A stretch of DNA of 64,000 nt. It comes from Knoxdaviesia capensis (Eukaryota > Ascomycota > Sordariomycetes > Microascales > Gondwanamycetaceae). Made by a program: the position numbers and the translations under genes. The stretch covers positions 440,883 to 504,882 of the forward strand of contig LNGK01000003.1 in assembly GCA_001510575.1 (NCBI GenBank), written 5' to 3'. The notes beneath the pieces were generated by a model. It was not told the DNA's origin, made no database searches, and saw only the letters and a program-made list of their open reading frames with translations. Each line of letters begins with the position of its first letter. The first letter of the stretch is position 1. Positions 53,231-63,663 of this stretch are shown in pieces.

Positions 53231-55773
53231 ATGCCTCCTGTTCAAAACACCGGAGCTGATGCTGGAGTCTCCGGCTCTGGCTCAGCCAACCACCCCCCTG
53301 TTGCTGGTTCCCACCATGCTCCCACCTCTACTGATACCGAGATGGGCTATGCCACCGATGACACGGCGACCCTTCTGGGTACGTTCGACTCGCTGTATGG
53401 CGATTCGGACCCCGCCGAGAAAGACGATGGCCCTTCCGGCCCCGTTGCTCCGGCTGCTCCGGCTGCTCCCGCTCCGGCCGTTTCGGTCTACGAACGCCAG
53501 CCGGCTCCTGTCATCATTCCTGGTCTGACTCTCTTCAACCAGCCGGTCACCGGCTACTACATGGGCAACTCCGCGTCTCAGATGGCCGGCCAGGAGACCC
53601 TGGACACCGTCTTCGGACAGTCGGCCGCTCCGGCTGCCGCCCAGCAGGGCGGCCCTGCCAACATGGGCCTTACGCCCAACAAGCTGCGCATTGATAGACT
53701 GCACATCCACGATGCTGCTCACTTCATGGATACCCAGTGGAAGGGCAAGTACCTTCCGACTGGCAGTGGCTACGGCCAGCAGCAGTATGGCTCCGGCTAC
53801 GGCCAGCAGCAGTATGGCTCCGGCTACGGCCAGCAGCAGTATGGCTCCGGCTTCCCTGCCATGGCCCGCGGCGGTGGCGGCGGCGGCGGCGGCGGCGGCG
53901 GCAACATGTTCAACTCGACTCTTCAGTCGACCATGCACGAATGGCCCGGTTTCCTGCAGACCGAGGCCAAGCACGTCGCCGAGGGCGGCTGGGACCACTT
54001 CCCCGAGGGCTCGCGCCTCTTCATTGTCGCTCACTCGAGCGTTTCGGTCGGCACGCCCGGCTATGTTCGCGCCGAGCTTTTCCGCACCGAGACCACGGAC
54101 CCGATGACCCCCAACCTGCTCTCGAAGGCGGACATCTTCCGGGCCTTCCGCAAGTTTGGATGCATTGCGCAGATTTCGCTGAAGCCCACTTTCGGCTTCG
54201 TGCAGTATTACGACGCAGAGGATGCAGCTGCTGCTCTGGAGACTTACAAGGGCCGCTATCTTGCGGGACGGAGACTTCGTAAGTTTTATCGGTTCTCCTT
54301 TTTTCTCTTGTCCTTTTCTTTTTCTTTCCCCCCCTTTCTCTCGTTAGCTGTGCCCACCATCACCAGCAACTCAGGGGTAAAATCTTCGGCTCAAGTACTA
54401 ACATTTTTCCTTGTGCTTCTCCTTTTTCTTTCTGTCCAGACGTCGAGTTCTCCCTCCGCCAGTTCGAAAAGAAGTCGTCTATCTCTACCCTTATTTCCGA
54501 GTCGATCAAGAAGGCCAACCCCGGCAAGGCTCTCAAGCCTGCCAAGGCCTGGAAGATGCAGGGCGAGGGCATCTCTGGTACCGGCGAGTACGGAGCCGCT
54601 TGGCCCAGCCCCCAGCCGGCTTACAAGCCCCACGAACGCTACACCGATCGCGCCCCCCGTGATAGAATGTTCAGCGCTTCCGGCCCTCGTGGCCGTGGAG
54701 TCAGCGTCTCAAAGACGTCGCCTGCTGTTCGCAATGACCGTTCTCTCTCGCCTGATCGCGATGTTGAGGATGCGGAGAAGAAGAAGCGCAACCGTGTTTT
54801 CACTATCAGCCTGGACAAGAACGGAATGGTCGTTGACGAACTGGACTCCCCTCCCATTGGACGCCCCCAGCGTCGCAACTTCACGGCTTATCCTTCGACC
54901 GCTGGCCCTAGCCAGTCTTTCGCCAGCTCCGGTCCCTTCGAGGAGGCCAACCAGGGATTTCAGTTCCCTCCCGCCGGCCAGCAGATGGAGACGTCTGGCC
55001 GCGACGTGGTGATCCTTGTCATCCAGAGAATCGCCCCCGAGTATCTGGCCTGGCTGAAGGACGTGCTCCGCGCTCATTCTCTGACTTGCGGCACTTCTTT
55101 TGCTTTCCAGCTTGACGACCAGACCGAGGCTGTTGTTAACGCTCTCAATGAGAATGTGTACGCCGTCATCGAGCTCGATGCCGCCAGCCCCGTCACTCGG
55201 AAGATGGACCTTATGATCTTCAGATCCGACGAGGACCAGCCCGGAAGCCGTATCATTGATCGCCGTCTCACCGATGTCGATGACATCGCCGGCGTTGAAA
55301 TCATTGTTGAGGCCAAGCTTCAGGATCAAGCCGCTAGCGGAAAGCAGTCGGCTTCCGCGTACCAGGGCCACTTTGCTGGCGCTTCCGGCCAGATCGGCGG
55401 CCATGGCAGCCAGCGTGCTGCTGGTTCGTGGGCTCAGGGCCCTACTGGCACCCCGGGACAGGGCTATCGTACAACCTCCATTCCCGCCCACCACAAGCTG
55501 GACGAAATCGTGAAGGCTCTGACCAAAAAGGCCCGTACCCGTGATGCCTTCCTGTCTGGCACCATGCACGCTGGCAACGACGAAGCTGCGGCCCCGGAGA
55601 GCGTGGGCCATTCACTGGTTGACCAGCCGTCCTCAGCTGCCGCCGCCACTCACAGCGATGCCACCCAGGGCAACGGTCCCATCCTGTCGGAGGCGGACGC
55701 GATCAGTGTCCATCGGATCTTGGCGAAGATCGCCGCCCAGAATGGCCAGGAGACGCTGAACCAGCAGAAGTAG
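53231..55773 (+). CDS. nab3: Nab3-like RNA-binding protein
   Basis: A nuclear RRM protein. In yeast, Nab3 pairs with Nrd1 to terminate and target non-coding transcripts. Two exons (53231-54278 and 54440-55773) join to 793 residues; the 161-base intron has GTAAGT, a CTAAC branch site and CAG, and joins inside the RRM. The start is the ATG giving MPPVQNTGAD; an upstream TTG frame is ignored. The N-terminal region is Pro/Ala/acidic and then carries three copies of GYGQQQYGS and a run of 11 glycines, a prion-like stretch. The RRM (about residues 262-356) shows SRLFIVAHS, SKADIFRAFRKFGCIAQISLKPTFGFVQYYDAEDA and the C-terminal strand RRLHVEFSL. A second conserved domain (about 537-635, from DVVILVIQRIAPEYLAWL to AGVEIIVEAK) matches the anticodon-binding-like domain that follows the RRM in Nab3 and animal NCOA5. 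The C-terminus has Gln/Ala-rich segments and a short helix. Confidence 0.83.
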
Positions 55774-56011
55774 TTCGGCGGACTTGTCTGTGCACAGGAG
55801 CCGCCATCTTCTCTGCTGCTCCCCTTCAGTTTCCGGGGTCTTTTTTCTTTTCTTTTTGCGACGTTCAGTTCGCTCGTTCGCCCTCTGAGATGATGACCAG
55901 TTCATGAAGCGTTTTGTTTTCCTCCTCTGCTAATCAGTTCTTCTCTCGCGATCAATAAAATTCTCTTTTTAAATGCTTTTGTTTCCGTCATGTGTATGTA
56001 TGCATTTCCCT

Positions 56012-56330
56012 GTGTCTTTCTGGCGTTTAGCGTGTAGTGTCTTTCATGTGCTTCAAGCGAAGTGTTTCTCTGGTGTCTCTCGCAGGGTGTTCTTCTCGTG
56101 CTATCGTCCAGGGGCTGTTCCATTCCTTTTCTATTTCAAGGGTTTGCCTAAGTTTTCCATAGCAAAGTGTCTTTCTGGTGATTAGTGTGAAGTGTCTTTC
56201 TGGTATCTATTGCGAAATATCTCTCTGATGTCTATCGTGGCATGTTTTATTCGAGCCATGGCGTGCGTAGTGACGGGGATGCCTTTCCTTTCCATGTTTT
56301 CAAGCGTATTTCTCTGATGTCCGTTGCGAT
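56012..56330. repeat. Degenerate minisatellite, roughly 30-base units
   Basis: Recurring phrases such as GTGTCTTTCTGG, GTGTTTCTCTGG, GTGTCTTTCTGG and ATCTCTCTGATG, each followed by a variant of TGTCTATTGCGA, mark at least seven diverged copies. Spacing varies. Confidence 0.6.
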
Positions 56331-56444
56331 GTGAGTTCCTGGATTGTATTGCGAAGTGCCGTTCCCCACGCCATGATTCCCAGGACGCTGGTTGTCACAA
56401 ACACTCTTGCAAAGCACGCACCGCCGCTGGACTGGCACCCAAGC

Positions 56445-56474
56445 CCACCACCACCACCACCACCACCACCACCA
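56445..56474. repeat. (CAC)n trinucleotide run
   Basis: About ten uninterrupted ACC/CAC units, read directly. Confidence 0.92.
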
Positions 56475-57949
56475 GGCAAGACACTAATGGTACCTGCGCG
56501 GGTGGCGATGATTGGGTTCCAGGCACAGCGACGCATGTCGCGGCAGCGCGATTCAAGTTGCAACCGTCTATCGGCCAAAGTTAGCAGGTATTGCCACGAT
56601 TGCTGGGCTATCTATGTGACCTGTTTCCTTCCGGCGCTCGCTCCAGCTTGCTTCTGGGATTTTACTCACCTAGGTTGTAGAGGTTTGGGTTCTGCAAGTT
56701 GATATGGGAAAGAATATTGAGGTCCGAGGACCCCGAATATCTAAATGGAGATAAATTGTCACCCGTAGGATCGGAGTCGGCCGCTCTATGGGGCCACGGC
56801 CACCACCGCCGCCACCGTCGAAGGGTAGTTCCAAACACATGCCGACCTAAGAAAAGATACAGAACCATCGGGGAATAGTATATCCATGATCCAAGGACCG
56901 GTTATCTACCCAGGGAATTCGATATGTTGCTGCCTCCAACTAAGGAAGACGAGCAGAACGAATCTGGCATCTCCGTCGGTGGCCATCGAGAGCCAACGAT
57001 GGAGTCAACGGCGGTGGCTGACCTTCCCGCATCCGCTAGCCAGGAGCGTGGCCTGAACGGCGTATCATTGGGAGCTCTAAGCTAGCCCGGACATCTAGCG
57101 AGAGAAAATGAGAATAAGCCAGAAGACGATGTTAGAAGACTAGATTTCAATACACGGCGTTAGGGTCGAGCTTACCTTTGGAGATCCCGGCTAACACCCA
57201 GTCAAAGGCGAGAACACTATCTGTGACTTTCTAGTAAGTCATGCCCCTCAAGAGACGGCCGGCTAGGCAAGAGAGCCTTGTTACGATATTCAACGGTGAT
57301 TCTCCTCTCATGGTAGAGATGAGAGGGAAGCCGGCAGATGTAGGTCTAAGCCGAAGAAGGCAGGGTGGCTTGTTTTATCTAAGGATATGTGTACCCCGAG
57401 CCGGGTTCGAGGTTGGGGGGAGCCGGAGCCGGAGACGTCTACAAACACGTCCATTACGAGATAGTGAAGTCGGAGTACTTTAAGATGTGCCTTTGAATGG
57501 AGGGGAGTTTTTTTTGGTTTTTGTACGTGCCTTTATCTAGAGGGCAAGGAGAGGAAGAAATATGAAAAATGGAGGGGAGGGAGAAGATGGAATGAGGAGG
57601 ATTGAGGGTGAAGGTGAAGATGAAGAAGCTGTGTGTGGGGGGAAGCAGAAGAAGAGGGAAGAGGAGGAAGAGGGAACAGGAGGAAGAAGAGCCAGCTTTT
57701 TATATACCTAAGAAAGGGAAACCACCATGAATAAGATGTGGCATCTAATCATGTGTTGATTCTTCTATGTATCTAACTAGCGGTGTGCAGCTGGGCGGAG
57801 TCCTAGATAAACACCGCAGGCTCATCACCTGATCTGAGCATGACATGGCACGTGACAGTGCTCATGTGAGAGTGCCATATACTGCCGCATAAGAGAGTAG
57901 AAAGTGCACCACAAATACTAGGGCGTGGATACTTATGGCCTTTTCCCTC

Positions 57950-58075
57950 CTTTTTTATACTTTTTTTCTTCTGGTTTTTTCTCTTTTTTTTTTCTTTTCT
58001 CTCTCTCTTTTTTTTTTCTTCTTTTTTCTTGTCTTTTTTCTTTTGTCTTTTTTCTCTGTCTTTTTTTGTGTGTGT
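57950..58075. repeat. T/C-rich homopyrimidine tract
   Basis: Some 125 bases almost entirely of T and C, with T-runs up to 10 and CT repeats, ending in a short GT run. Confidence 0.85.
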
Positions 58076-59066
58076 AGCTGGTGACGAAGACAATGAAGCT
58101 GGAGGAGCAGGCGAGGGCTTAGGTCAAGGTCACACGTCCATAGGACCAAGCCCTATCTCCTAGGGCTTCCTCTAGAATAGGATATTCCGGAAAGCTACAT
58201 ATGGGACTTGTAAGTGGTGATACGGCATATATGAGCAGTACTCACAGAGGAGTCGGTTTTATATGAGATATCGTGGGTTTAAGGTGTGGCTATTAGTATT
58301 ATGTGTAGGATCTTAAAAGGTATAGGAAGGAGACCACCTGTTTGCTTCCTGCCATAGCTACTTAAGTAACCCTTAGAAGAGATCTATTGAGGCTTCTTCC
58401 CTTTAAATATTAGGATACCTTTCCTGATACTCTCTCTAGCTTATACTACATCTTCAACATATATCTTCACTCTTTCTCTGGTGGCTTATACGGTTTACTC
58501 CCTCCCCCGGCCTCTCTTGTGATCCTAATTGCTGCTTTTATCATGACTCTCATTTCTTCCTCTTCTAGTTTGGTCTGACCATCTCGGGTACACTGCATCT
58601 TCACCTGGCTCTCAGTCAACTCTCACTCGGTTCCAATATACAGGAAGTCAACTTCTCCGGTCCCAGTCCGGGTGTCTCACCCTCTCTACTCTTGACTTCA
58701 ACTGCAGTTCACACTCGTACGTACTCACATCCATGTGGAGTATCGACGCTGCAATCAAAAACGCCATCTGCAATCTATTCCCCACCGGCATCCCGGTCCA
58801 GGAAGCCCCCAAAACGGAGCATTTTATTCTGCACTCTGGTCTATTCCCTGCCGCCAATTCCCGCCCTGGACCCTGGAGACAAGCCCGCCAAGATTCGATA
58901 TTTGCATGCTCAATAGTGGATTTCTCCCACCTGGGCCGGCCGGCCAGCTTTGACCAATTGAGGTGTGTGGATTTGCTGGCCTCTTCGGGGCCTGGTTTGT
59001 GCTGTTACGTCGGTGTTGGGTCGTATATAGCTGTTCGTTTATGTGGTCTCGTCTCCAGTAAAAAGA

Positions 59067-59089
59067 ATATATATATATATATATATATA
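59067..59089. repeat. (TA)n microsatellite
   Basis: About eleven TA units, read directly. Confidence 0.93.
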
Positions 59090-59552
59090 CAGCTAACCTG
59101 TTCTGTTCACGTTCTTTTCTTCTTCTAGGTTTTTCCCCTTCTGTTTTATCCTCATCCTGTCGATCGCTGCCGATATCGAGCATTCCGCCTCCGATCTTGC
59201 GATAGATGACACCCTCATTTCCACGGGAAGACTTTCTTCGATTCGGCTGAAGGACATTCTGTCGGATTTTGACATCAAGTGTGTCCGGCAGACCCAACAC
59301 GCGTGTTGAGACTGTTTGCTCAGATCCGGCCCCGATTTCCTCACCGAACAAACGGCGCCGTTTGCTGTCGGTGCGCACTTTTATGTGGCAACTTTCCTGA
59401 ATATTCCGCAGATCTACTAGATCTTCTCGTCCAGTGAAGGATATAACATATACTACCCTCCCTCCCATCCATCATCTTCCCCCTTGCTCCTTGATACATC
59501 TGCCCCCTCTCTCTTTTTTCTCCCTCAAAACATACGCGAACCTCAATCAATC

Positions 59553-61444
59553 ATGTTCTTTCACTGGGAAATCATCCGGCTCAACCCGGAAGAGGTTGCA
59601 GCCCGCCGCGTTCTCCTGACGCGCTACGCCCACATCGCCAACCTCTCCACCGTGCTCCCGCTGCTGGTGATGGTGGTGTGGCGGATCGGCCAGTGGCTCG
59701 CGGCCAGCGCGCGCTCCGGCAGCAAAGCCCGCGGCGCCTACGATGCGCTCCCCAGCTCGCCGTCGCGAAAGGCTGAGCGCCGAACGAGTGCCGGCCTGGC
59801 ATCGGCGCTGGTCCGCCGCACTTCGTGGTGGCTGAACGGCGACGTGTCCTTTCTCGGCGTGCACTGGGGCCAGCGGGACCAGTGGGTGTTTGGCCTGCTG
59901 TACTTTGCCTGGCTGGCATTTCTCTGCGTGGTGCAGACCGGCAATGGTGAGTGTGCTGGCCGTCCGCGCTCCCGTTAGAAGCCCGGCTTGGAAGCCCGGT
60001 TTAGAAGCCCGGTTGCTAACTGCACATCCATCCAGACTACTTCCATCTCATAAAACGATTTGGCGTCGTTGCCGTGGCCCAGATGCCCATCCACTATGCC
60101 TTGACCCTCAAGGTCGCCAACCCTTACGCCCTCGTCTTCCAGACCTCGCACGAACACCTCAACAAGTGGCATCGTGTTCTCGGCCGCATCATCTATGTGT
60201 TCCTGTTTGCCCACGCCATAGCGTACATGGGCTACTTTGTCAACGCCAATCTGATGAACACGCGCTTCCTGCAGCCTCAGATCTTCTCGGCCTTCATCGC
60301 CTTCCAGGGCCTGCATGTGCTGAACATCACGTCGCTGGCCTGGCTCCGGCGCTTCTCCTACCGCATCTTCTTCATCGTGCACATCTCCATCGCCCTCTTC
60401 ATCCCGGCCGTTATCGTCGTCCACGCGCGAGGGTCGCTGGTGTCGCGCTTCCACGCCGCCACCGCGCTGGTGTTGGTGCTGGCCGACATCCTGATCCGCC
60501 GGCTGACCACGTCGACCGCCAGCGCCACCGTGTCGGCCATCCCGGGCACGTCGCTGATCAAGATGGTCATCCCGCTGCCGCCGGCCCACCTGCACAAGTT
60601 TGCCCTGACGCCCGGGTCGCACGTCGACCTCAGCATCCCGCCGCCGTCGCGCGACGCGCGGTTCCCGCTGTCGCCGTTCTTCATCCTGTACGAGTTCCTG
60701 TTCAACCCGTTCTCGGTGGCCGAGGTCCGCGAGGAGGCCAGCGAGATTGTGCTGGTGGCGCGCCGGCAGGCCGGGCCGATGACCGCGCGGCTGGCGGCCA
60801 TGGCGGCGGCAGCCGGCCAGGCCTCGGCGCCAGCCGGCGGGGAGCGCAAGTTTGCGCTCTCGGTGTGCGGGCCGTACGGCGCCGGGTCCAAGCACCTGCA
60901 CCGGCTGGCGGGGCCGGAGTTCGACCGCATCCTCATCGTGGCGGGCGGCGTGGGCGCCACGTTTGCCCTTCCCGTGTACCGCTACCTTGCGCGCGAGAAC
61001 GCGACGGCTAAGATCCTGCTCACGTGGGCGGTGCGGTCGGCCGGCGACGCCACGTGGGCGATTGCCGCGGGCGGCGCCGGCGACGAGAAGAGCATCATGG
61101 AGGACCGCAACGTGAACATATTCCTGACCGGCAGTCTGGTCGACGACCCGACCAGCCCCGGTACCCCTACCGGCGACATGCTGTCGCCGACGACCTCGGC
61201 GTCCGTCGAGCTGGACAGCCTGTACCGCGACCGGCGGCGCAACAAGATCACGGCGCTGCATAACCGCAAGCGGCCGGATCTGAAGAAGCTGGTGGACGAC
61301 CAGTTCCGGTTCAGTGCTGAGGACCGGGTCGCCGTGTGGGTGTGTGCGCCGGCGCCGATGGTGCGCGAGCTGCGGGAGTGTGTGGGCCGGCATGTTGCCG
61401 CCGGCCGGGAGGTGTACTGGTATACCGAGTCGTTTGGGTTCTAA
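59553..61444 (+). CDS. Ferric-reductase/NOX-type transmembrane oxidoreductase
   Basis: A membrane flavocytochrome that passes electrons from NADPH through FAD and two haems across a membrane, to ferric ions or oxygen. Two exons (59553-59946 and 60036-61444) join to 600 residues; the intron has GTGAGT, a GCTAAC branch site and CAG. One helix (about residues 30-46) precedes a Ser/Arg-rich loop, then the ferric-reductase core with haem-ligand histidines in SHEHLNKWHRVLGRI, FLFAHAIAYMG, FQGLHVLNI and FFIVHISIALF. The FAD-binding region shows HKFALTPGSHVDL and FNPFSVAE; the NADP region shows CGPYG, IVAGGVGATFALPVYRY and WVCAPAPMVRELRE; FGF is the C-terminus. Size and layout resemble the Aim14/Yno1-like group of fungal reductases more than the 700-residue Fre siderophore reductases, and no EF-hand as in NoxC is present. 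Cell location and acceptor are not determinable. Confidence 0.87.
59975..60013 (+). repeat. Three 13-base repeats within the reductase intron
   Basis: TTAGAAGCCCGGY-type units repeat three times in tandem (the middle one reads TTGGAAGCCCGGT) inside the intron 59947-60035, just before the branch site. Confidence 0.88.
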
Positions 61445-62134
61445 TGTTGGCTTGGTCGTCTGTGTGTGTGTGTGTCTGTCTCGGCTTTCTTTACACTTTC
61501 TTTATGAACTGTTCATGACTGTTTCTTTTCTTTCTCTACATCGTTATTCTTTCAGCTTTAGACCTCGTGCAGTCTTGTCTTGGGTTGTGGTTGCGGTGCT
61601 TGGTTTCATGGGAACTTGATAGAAAACCCTAACGGTTCAGAGAATAGATTTCATCTCTCGTCTGCCTGTCTCTATCTCTCTATCCTAACTCATCTTCGGG
61701 ATACATCTTCGGGCATTAGATTTGGAAAAGGAAATCAGAAAACACATCAGAGACGTGAAGATACCGCCACCGCCGCCACCGCCACGACCACCACCATCGA
61801 AAAAGAAAAGCCAGAACACTCGGAAACAAAAACACGAACGGAACAGAACTCCAGCTTCAAACACAGACTTGGAAAAAGCAAAACGAAGAGCACAACAGGC
61901 GTGACTCGGGAACCATCGACAGAAAGGTCCATTGTGGCCGATCCAGATAAAAAAAAAAAGGAAGAAAAAAAACAGAAACGGGGTAGTCGTACTCGTACAT
62001 GCAGAGAGAATTGGGCATATGAAAAAAGAAAAAAAAAGCAGAAGCAAAAGCCAAAAGCATGTGTATTCAGCGCCCATCCCAAGGGGGAAAAAGAAGAAAA
62101 GCATCCCACTCGTTTCAACCCACTTCCTCCTCTT
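61445..62134. other. Convergent intergenic region (reductase / VanZ-like)
   Basis: About 690 bases. A GT run near 61462-61474, an AAACCCTAA box at 61624-61632 and A-rich runs near 61948-62040. No gene seen. Confidence 0.6.
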
Positions 62135-62950
62135 TTACTTGCGCGCAGCCGGCGCCAGGCCCTGGCGCGCCGCCGCATCTTCGTCGTCGGCCTCATCCCA
62201 CTGGTCCTCGGCGTTCTCATCCCAGTTATCCACCTCCTCCTCGAGCGAGCGCACGGGCGGGGCGGTCTCCTCCGGCGTGATGGTGCCGTCATCATGGCGC
62301 GCGGCCACCGCATCCGCGTCCACACCGGCCCCGGGCGCAACGCCGCCAAGCTCGACGTCGGCATCGGGCACGGCGGCGTACTGGCGGCGGGAGCGGCGGC
62401 GCTCGAGCATGCGGCCGTGGTACCACGAGCACAGGCCGAGGGCGGCGAGCGAGCCGACGATGTTGGCGAGGATGTCGAGGGCGTCGAAGGCGCGGCCGTT
62501 GGGCAGCAGGGCCTGCAGCACCTCGGAGCCGATGCCGAGGCCGAGCGTGCACACCGCGACCGACAGGTTGAGCAGGCGGCGGCGCGACGTGTCGAGCACC
62601 CAGTAGAAGGCGAGCGTCAGCAGGAAGAAGGTCGCGAAGTGCAGCACTTTGTCGTTGATGTAGGTGTCGAGTTGCAGCGGGGTCAGGCCGGCGTAGGCGG
62701 CGACGAACATGAGCACGAAGAAGGCGGCTGTTCACAGGTCCGTTAGTTAGGATGGGGGGCAGGTTGTGTGGAAGGGAGATAGAGGGGAAGAATGGCTGTA
62801 TAGCTCTGTGCGGGCAAACGCCACATAACGCAAGCTTCAGCCCCAAGCTGAAGGGTTCGCTTGACAGCTCCCCGGTTCCGCCACCGCTCGCTTCGTCGAT
62901 CGTGGAGTATCTAGATCTGGCATACCTGCGAATTGTAATCTTATCCTCAT
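62135..62950 (-). CDS. VanZ-like membrane protein
   Basis: Two exons (62926-62950 and 62135-62727) join to 205 residues. The first exon is only 25 bases and gives MRIRLQFA; its ATG and the splice (GTATGC donor, CTAAC branch site, CAG acceptor) rebuild the family N-terminus MRIRLQFAAAFFVLMF. Four hydrophobic helices follow within residues about 8-120. The VanZ hallmarks are YINDKVLHFATFFLLTLAFYW and the conserved GIGSEVLQALLPNGRAFDALDILANIVGSLAA. The tail is hydrophilic and acidic, with EEEVDNWDENAEDQWDEADD. In bacteria VanZ gives low-level teicoplanin resistance by an unknown route; fungal members are uncharacterised and probably sit in an internal membrane. The intron is 198 bases. Confidence 0.85.
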
Positions 62951-63622
62951 GGTGGGCGATCTGGAGGTGTGAATGGACGTGTGGAAGAGGGTTTTTGGTG
63001 CAGAAGCTGGCGTAACCGCGATGACGTCGCACGGTCGATTGCGCGGAGGGGGGAGAACGGCGTTCCGCGGTCTCGAGTTTGAGTGGTCTCGCAGTGAAGT
63101 CGCAGTCTCTGGATCCAGCTACAGACTCGAATGTGTCTGTCGCACTTTGTCGTGAGTAGAGTTCGCTTATTGAAGGGTATTTCGGGCTAGGTTCAGATGC
63201 GCCTGGTCAAAGCGAGGGATGTTTCGGCAGCAGATTGGATATCACGGGCAAAAAAAGGGAAAATACAGGGAAGAGAGCTCAAGATCAGAGGCTCATTATA
63301 GGGTCAAGCAAATAGAGAGAGAGAGAGAGAGAGAGAGAGTAATTGAAAGCAGACGATATATATGTGATAGTTTGCAAGAAGGAATAAAGGAAGATAAAAA
63401 TAGGCAGAAGGAAAAAGAAAGAAAAAAGGAACGGGCCGGGATTGAGTGGTGTGGTGTGTCTATCTATGGTCTGGGCTTCGTTCTGATAGCTCCTCGCAGC
63501 AAAGAGAAAACCCAGCTCCAGGATAGGATGATTTTCCGTAAGCTCTGGCTGAGTGGCTTTTCAGGGTTGTGTGGCTGAGGCTTTTGGATGCTGCATCAAC
63601 TTTTTGCAAGGGGAGAGAGAGA

Positions 63623-63663
<41 letters not shown>

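Larger units (their letters stand above)
55774..59552. other. 3.8-kb repeat-rich spacer
   Basis: Holds a degenerate minisatellite (about 56012-56330), a CAC run (56445-56474), a long T/C tract (about 57950-58075), AT-rich element-like DNA around 58180-58700 and a (TA)n run (59067-59089). Short open frames are low-complexity or unrecognised. The last 150 bases are the pyrimidine-rich leader of the reductase gene. No gene is called. Confidence 0.55.
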
